From Halioglobus sp. (lineage in GTDB: Bacteria; Pseudomonadota; Gammaproteobacteria; Pseudomonadales; Halieaceae), in contig JAGRIE010000004.1 of the NCBI GenBank assembly GCA_020443425.1, positions 124,001 through 188,000 on the forward strand: a stretch of 64,000 nucleotides of DNA. The letters run 5' to 3'. A program made the position numbers and the translations under genes. Within the stretch, counting starts at the first letter, position 1. Each line of letters opens with the position of its first letter. Positions 61,740 through 64,000 of this stretch are shown here, piece by piece. A model generated the notes under the pieces. The model saw only the letters and a program-made list of their open reading frames with translations. It made no database searches and was not told where the DNA came from.

Positions 61740-62762
61740 CTAGCGGTTTGCCGCCATTGCTGACACCAGTTGCTTGTTGGCATCCTTGAGCAAGCCCTCG
61801 GTCAGGGATGCATACGCCGTCGGGTCGGCGGTTACCGCAAAGGTGCCGCTGTTGGTGGAACTGATGCCGGCAAGGCCTCCGACAACCATGCTGAAGGTAC
61901 CGGCCGCGCTTTCCGCCGCTGAGGTGGTCTCTTCAATCGCACCAAACTCGTCCATGGTATAGACGGGCTGGCCCAGCGCTATCGAACCGATATTCTTACT
62001 GAACGTGCCATCGTAGCCGCCGATAATCCCCACTGAACTGCCGGGCACTATCGACAGCCCCGGATCGAGAGACACCGACGAGATTGATCGATGGGCGCCG
62101 CCGTAGCCCTCGGTGTTGACGAAGTTGACAACGTAGTTGGCGGTCACTATCGCCAGCTTGTCGGTATCGGCAACCACCTGGAATGCCATTCCGGGGTTAC
62201 TGAAACCGATGCCGCTGCTGAGTCCGCCGAAGGCGCTGGACTTCTCTCCCACCATGAAAAACAGTTCCTGCCCGGTTGGCGCGAAGTACAACACATCCGA
62301 CTTCATCGCCAGGGTAATATCATCGTACTGGGTCGGGCTGGCGGCGCTTGTAGCCTTTTTGTAGGCATCCATTGATGTCAGCCTGGAGCGATCCAGCACG
62401 TTGTAGCCATTCGCCTCCAGTTGGGCGACGAAATCCTTGTAGGCTGCATCTGTGATCGCCTGCATGGTGCTTTTGGGCACGCCCAGCAGGTTCGCCTTCA
62501 CTTTGGTGGTCGCTGCGGCATTGTCCGAAAACATGCCACCTCCGGCAGTTTCAGACGCCCGCTTGTACTCAATAAAGCCCACTTTGAAGCTGCCGATGAC
62601 CACGTCCTTCTTGCCCTTGAAGGCCTCTGCAGTCGTGACGCTGACACTGTCTTTCTCCTGTCCGAATGCCCCTGTTTGCTTCGCCGGGGCAATAGAACCA
62701 CCGCCCGCCGCACAACCACCAACAATGAGTGCGCCCGCCAATGCCAGATAGATTTTTTTCAT
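61740..62762 (-). CDS. Lipoprotein of unknown function
   Basis: This 340-residue protein begins KKIYLALAGALIVGGCAAGG, a clear type II signal peptide (lipobox Cys17). The mature part has VVIGSFKVGFIEYKRASETA, a middle region with YDDITLAMKSDVLYFAPTGQ, and low-complexity Ser/Gly/Thr near the end. I do not recognise the family with certainty; it resembles uncharacterised bacterial lipoproteins with a Curli-like/TolB-like assembly domain pattern. AGGGGA lies 5 nt before ATG 62762. A perfect CRP-type site is about 160 nt upstream. Confidence 0.7.
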   Translation of the reverse strand: MKKIYLALAGALIVGGCAAGGGSIAPAKQTGAFGQEKDSVSVTTAEAFKGKKDVVIGSFKVGFIEYKRASETAGGGMFSDNAAATTKVKANLLGVPKSTMQAITDAAYKDFVAQLEANGYNVLDRSRLTSMDAYKKATSAASPTQYDDITLAMKSDVLYFAPTGQELFFMVGEKSSAFGGLSSGIGFSNPGMAFQVVADTDKLAIVTANYVVNFVNTEGYGGAHRSISSVSLDPGLSIVPGSSVGIIGGYDGTFSKNIGSIALGQPVYTMDEFGAIEETTSAAESAAGTFSMVVGGLAGISSTNSGTFAVTADPTAYASLTEGLLKDANKQLVSAMAANR

Positions 62763-62896
62763 TGTGTCCCCTGATGGATAGATACTGCTGCTGTGAGACG
62801 GAAACCAATCCGCCAGAATGAAGTGCCTGTGCACTCGAGCGCGTCGCGCAGAGGCACAACGCAGGGGAGATGGTATCGGCCGCCTGACAGTGCCAG

Positions 62897-62915
62897 CACC
62901 CCCAATACAGGGGTG
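62897..62915. repeat. 6-bp inverted repeat near the lipoprotein promoter region
   Basis: CACCCC and GGGGTG flank CAATACA in the 192-nt gap between the lipoprotein and CXXCH-protein genes, next to the CRP-type box. It may form a hairpin at the end of the CXXCH-protein transcript; there is no T-run. Confidence 0.3.
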
Positions 62916-62920
62916 GTCAC

Positions 62921-62936
62921 TGTGAAGGCGATCACA
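62921..62936. promoter_or_regulatory. CRP/Vfr-type binding site
   Basis: TGTGA-AGGCGA-TCACA is a perfect match to the TGTGA-N6-TCACA core and lies about 160 nt upstream of the lipoprotein start. It also follows the end of the CXXCH-protein gene, so it could act on the lipoprotein promoter. The palindrome is further extended by C and G on the flanks (CTGTGA..TCACAG). Confidence 0.55.
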
Positions 62937-62954
62937 GATTGGGCAACCGGCGTG

Positions 62955-64000
62955 TCAGCGGCCTCCGACGAGGCTTCGCATCATTGCCAACTCCTCGATG
63001 AGGTCATCCGGGATATTCGTACCGCCGGAACCCGTAAAGGAGACGACGATGATGTCTTCATACTCGGCAAAACACTGTTTTGCCACCGGGTGTTGCGGAT
63101 AGTCAAGCACACATTGCTTCAGGTAGAGTCCCGGCAGGGAGTGCACGGAGGGGTAAAGGTAGCGTCGCTCGCCGAACGACAGCCAGTAGAAAATTTCAGG
63201 TTTCAGCTGTGTCTGTGGATTGTCGTCCAGGTATTCATACAACACACTCGACAGCTGCAACGCCGCGATCATTTTTTCCGGCGAATCCAGGGTAAAATCA
63301 CCGCTGACCTCGCCCTCCAACTGCGCTTTCGCATAGTCACGCAACTCAGCGCCCTGCGCCTCTGTAAACTGCCGGTATGCCTCATTCTTTACGCTGTCCA
63401 CCGCGGCAATAAACGCTTTGACCTGACTTTGCAGACGCTGGGGTAGCGCCTGGTTTTCGCTGTTCTGTTTCAATGTCGCTGACAGGCCTTCCATATCCCG
63501 GGCCACACGAACGTAGTAGTAGATCTCCCTGTAGAGGGCAACCTCCAGGTTTTGCGGAGTCACCTGGTTGCGCGGATACCCCTGCAGGGTTTCCGCGTAG
63601 AGTTTCATCGCGGCATCGAAATCACGAATAAGGAACAGGAATTCGGCTTCCTGAAACGGATCGGCGAGGGCATGACCCTGATTTGCCGCATTGAAGTGGG
63701 CGGATGTCGCCGGCAGCTGTGTGTGGCACGACATGCACACACCCAGGGTCGACTTCAGGCTGACCAGTGCATACGCCTTATTGCCCATATCGAATACCGT
63801 TTCGACCTCCTGCAACTGCTGCGTCAGGATCGCCGCTGACACCTGGAAACCGGTCCTGCTGATACGCGCGTCATGGTTGACCTGTTGACTGAGGGCCACC
63901 ATGTTCTGCAGCGCTTCCGATATCTCGGGCGCGTTTGCAGGATCCTTGAAACTGGACTCTGAGGCAATCAGGGGTTTCAGGACGAAGACCTGCTCCCGCA
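62955..64000 (-). CDS. CXXCH-containing protein, truncated at the window edge
   Basis: The frame is open through the right end of the window (codons upstream of 63902 read NAPEISEALQNMVALSQQVN), so the gene starts beyond 64000. About 348 residues are visible. GVCMSCHTQLP is a CXXCH haem-attachment motif, and helices with TPR-like spacing and Tyr/Glu follow. It may be a cytochrome c-like exported protein of unknown function. The ATG at 63902 is an internal codon, not the start. Confidence 0.7.
   Translation of the reverse strand, partial: REQVFVLKPLIASESSFKDPANAPEISEALQNMVALSQQVNHDARISRTGFQVSAAILTQQLQEVETVFDMGNKAYALVSLKSTLGVCMSCHTQLPATSAHFNAANQGHALADPFQEAEFLFLIRDFDAAMKLYAETLQGYPRNQVTPQNLEVALYREIYYYVRVARDMEGLSATLKQNSENQALPQRLQSQVKAFIAAVDSVKNEAYRQFTEAQGAELRDYAKAQLEGEVSGDFTLDSPEKMIAALQLSSVLYEYLDDNPQTQLKPEIFYWLSFGERRYLYPSVHSLPGLYLKQCVLDYPQHPVAKQCFAEYEDIIVVSFTGSGGTNIPDDLIEELAMMRSLVGGR

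Overview
The window is 64 kb of GC-rich (roughly 60 %) bacterial chromosome with dense genes and short intergenic gaps. The mix points to a marine gammaproteobacterium, perhaps of the Halieaceae/Cellvibrionales type: an RfaH-type antiterminator, PoxB, Mqo, a sulfatase, many outer-membrane barrels and lipoproteins, and Tat and CXXCH proteins. That placement is inference from gene content; no rRNA or tRNA is present to confirm it.

Region 1 (1-2104) holds the tail of a PoxB-like pyruvate oxidase, a luciferase-like oxidoreductase, and a PHP-type tyrosine phosphatase (CpsB family) transcribed away from the polysaccharide locus. Region 2 (2325-30873) is a large surface-polysaccharide locus. It begins with an outer-membrane barrel protein, a short Wza-like export protein, a Wzc-type BY-kinase, an unknown exported protein and an RfaH-like NusG paralogue. 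An ops element (8881-8892) lies just after the rfaH-like gene and before a tightly coupled run of 21 genes: Wzm/Wzt ABC exporter, aminotransferase plus NeuD/PglD-type acetyltransferase, nine glycosyltransferases, two O-antigen ligase/polymerase-like membrane proteins, two further acyltransferases, GalE, a nucleotidyltransferase-fold protein, a TPR-like protein and an SDR epimerase-like protein. The layout suggests that the RfaH homologue lets polymerase read through the ~22 kb operon, Wzm/Wzt exports the glycan, and Wzc with the divergent phosphatase controls assembly.

Region 3 (30899-39689) is the most unusual. A glycine-rich secreted protein with a GEVED-like domain and a gingipain-family (C25) cysteine protease are divergent. 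Downstream of the protease are a 66-residue peptide with a YxxPxV leader motif, two Cys and a C-terminal Ser, then an HprK-like kinase, a PqqD-like protein, a radical SAM/SPASM enzyme and an S24/S26-type peptidase whose nucleophile position is Cys instead of Ser. I read this as a candidate uncharacterised RiPP (modified peptide) pathway in which the peptide is the precursor.

Region 4 (40043-64000) is metabolic and envelope genes: sulfatase, cupin, malate:quinone oxidoreductase, SLC13-type permease, an Ntn-type amide hydrolase, a Tat-exported amidohydrolase, a ChaA-type antiporter, an outer-membrane protein, a MscS channel, a very large dehydrogenase/HEAT/cytochrome c protein, a lipoprotein amidohydrolase, a small unknown protein with a strong promoter, an adenylate cyclase/NB-ARC regulator, a lipoprotein with a perfect CRP-type box upstream, and a truncated CXXCH protein running off the right edge.

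No IS elements, CRISPR arrays, tRNAs, rRNAs or replication origins were seen.
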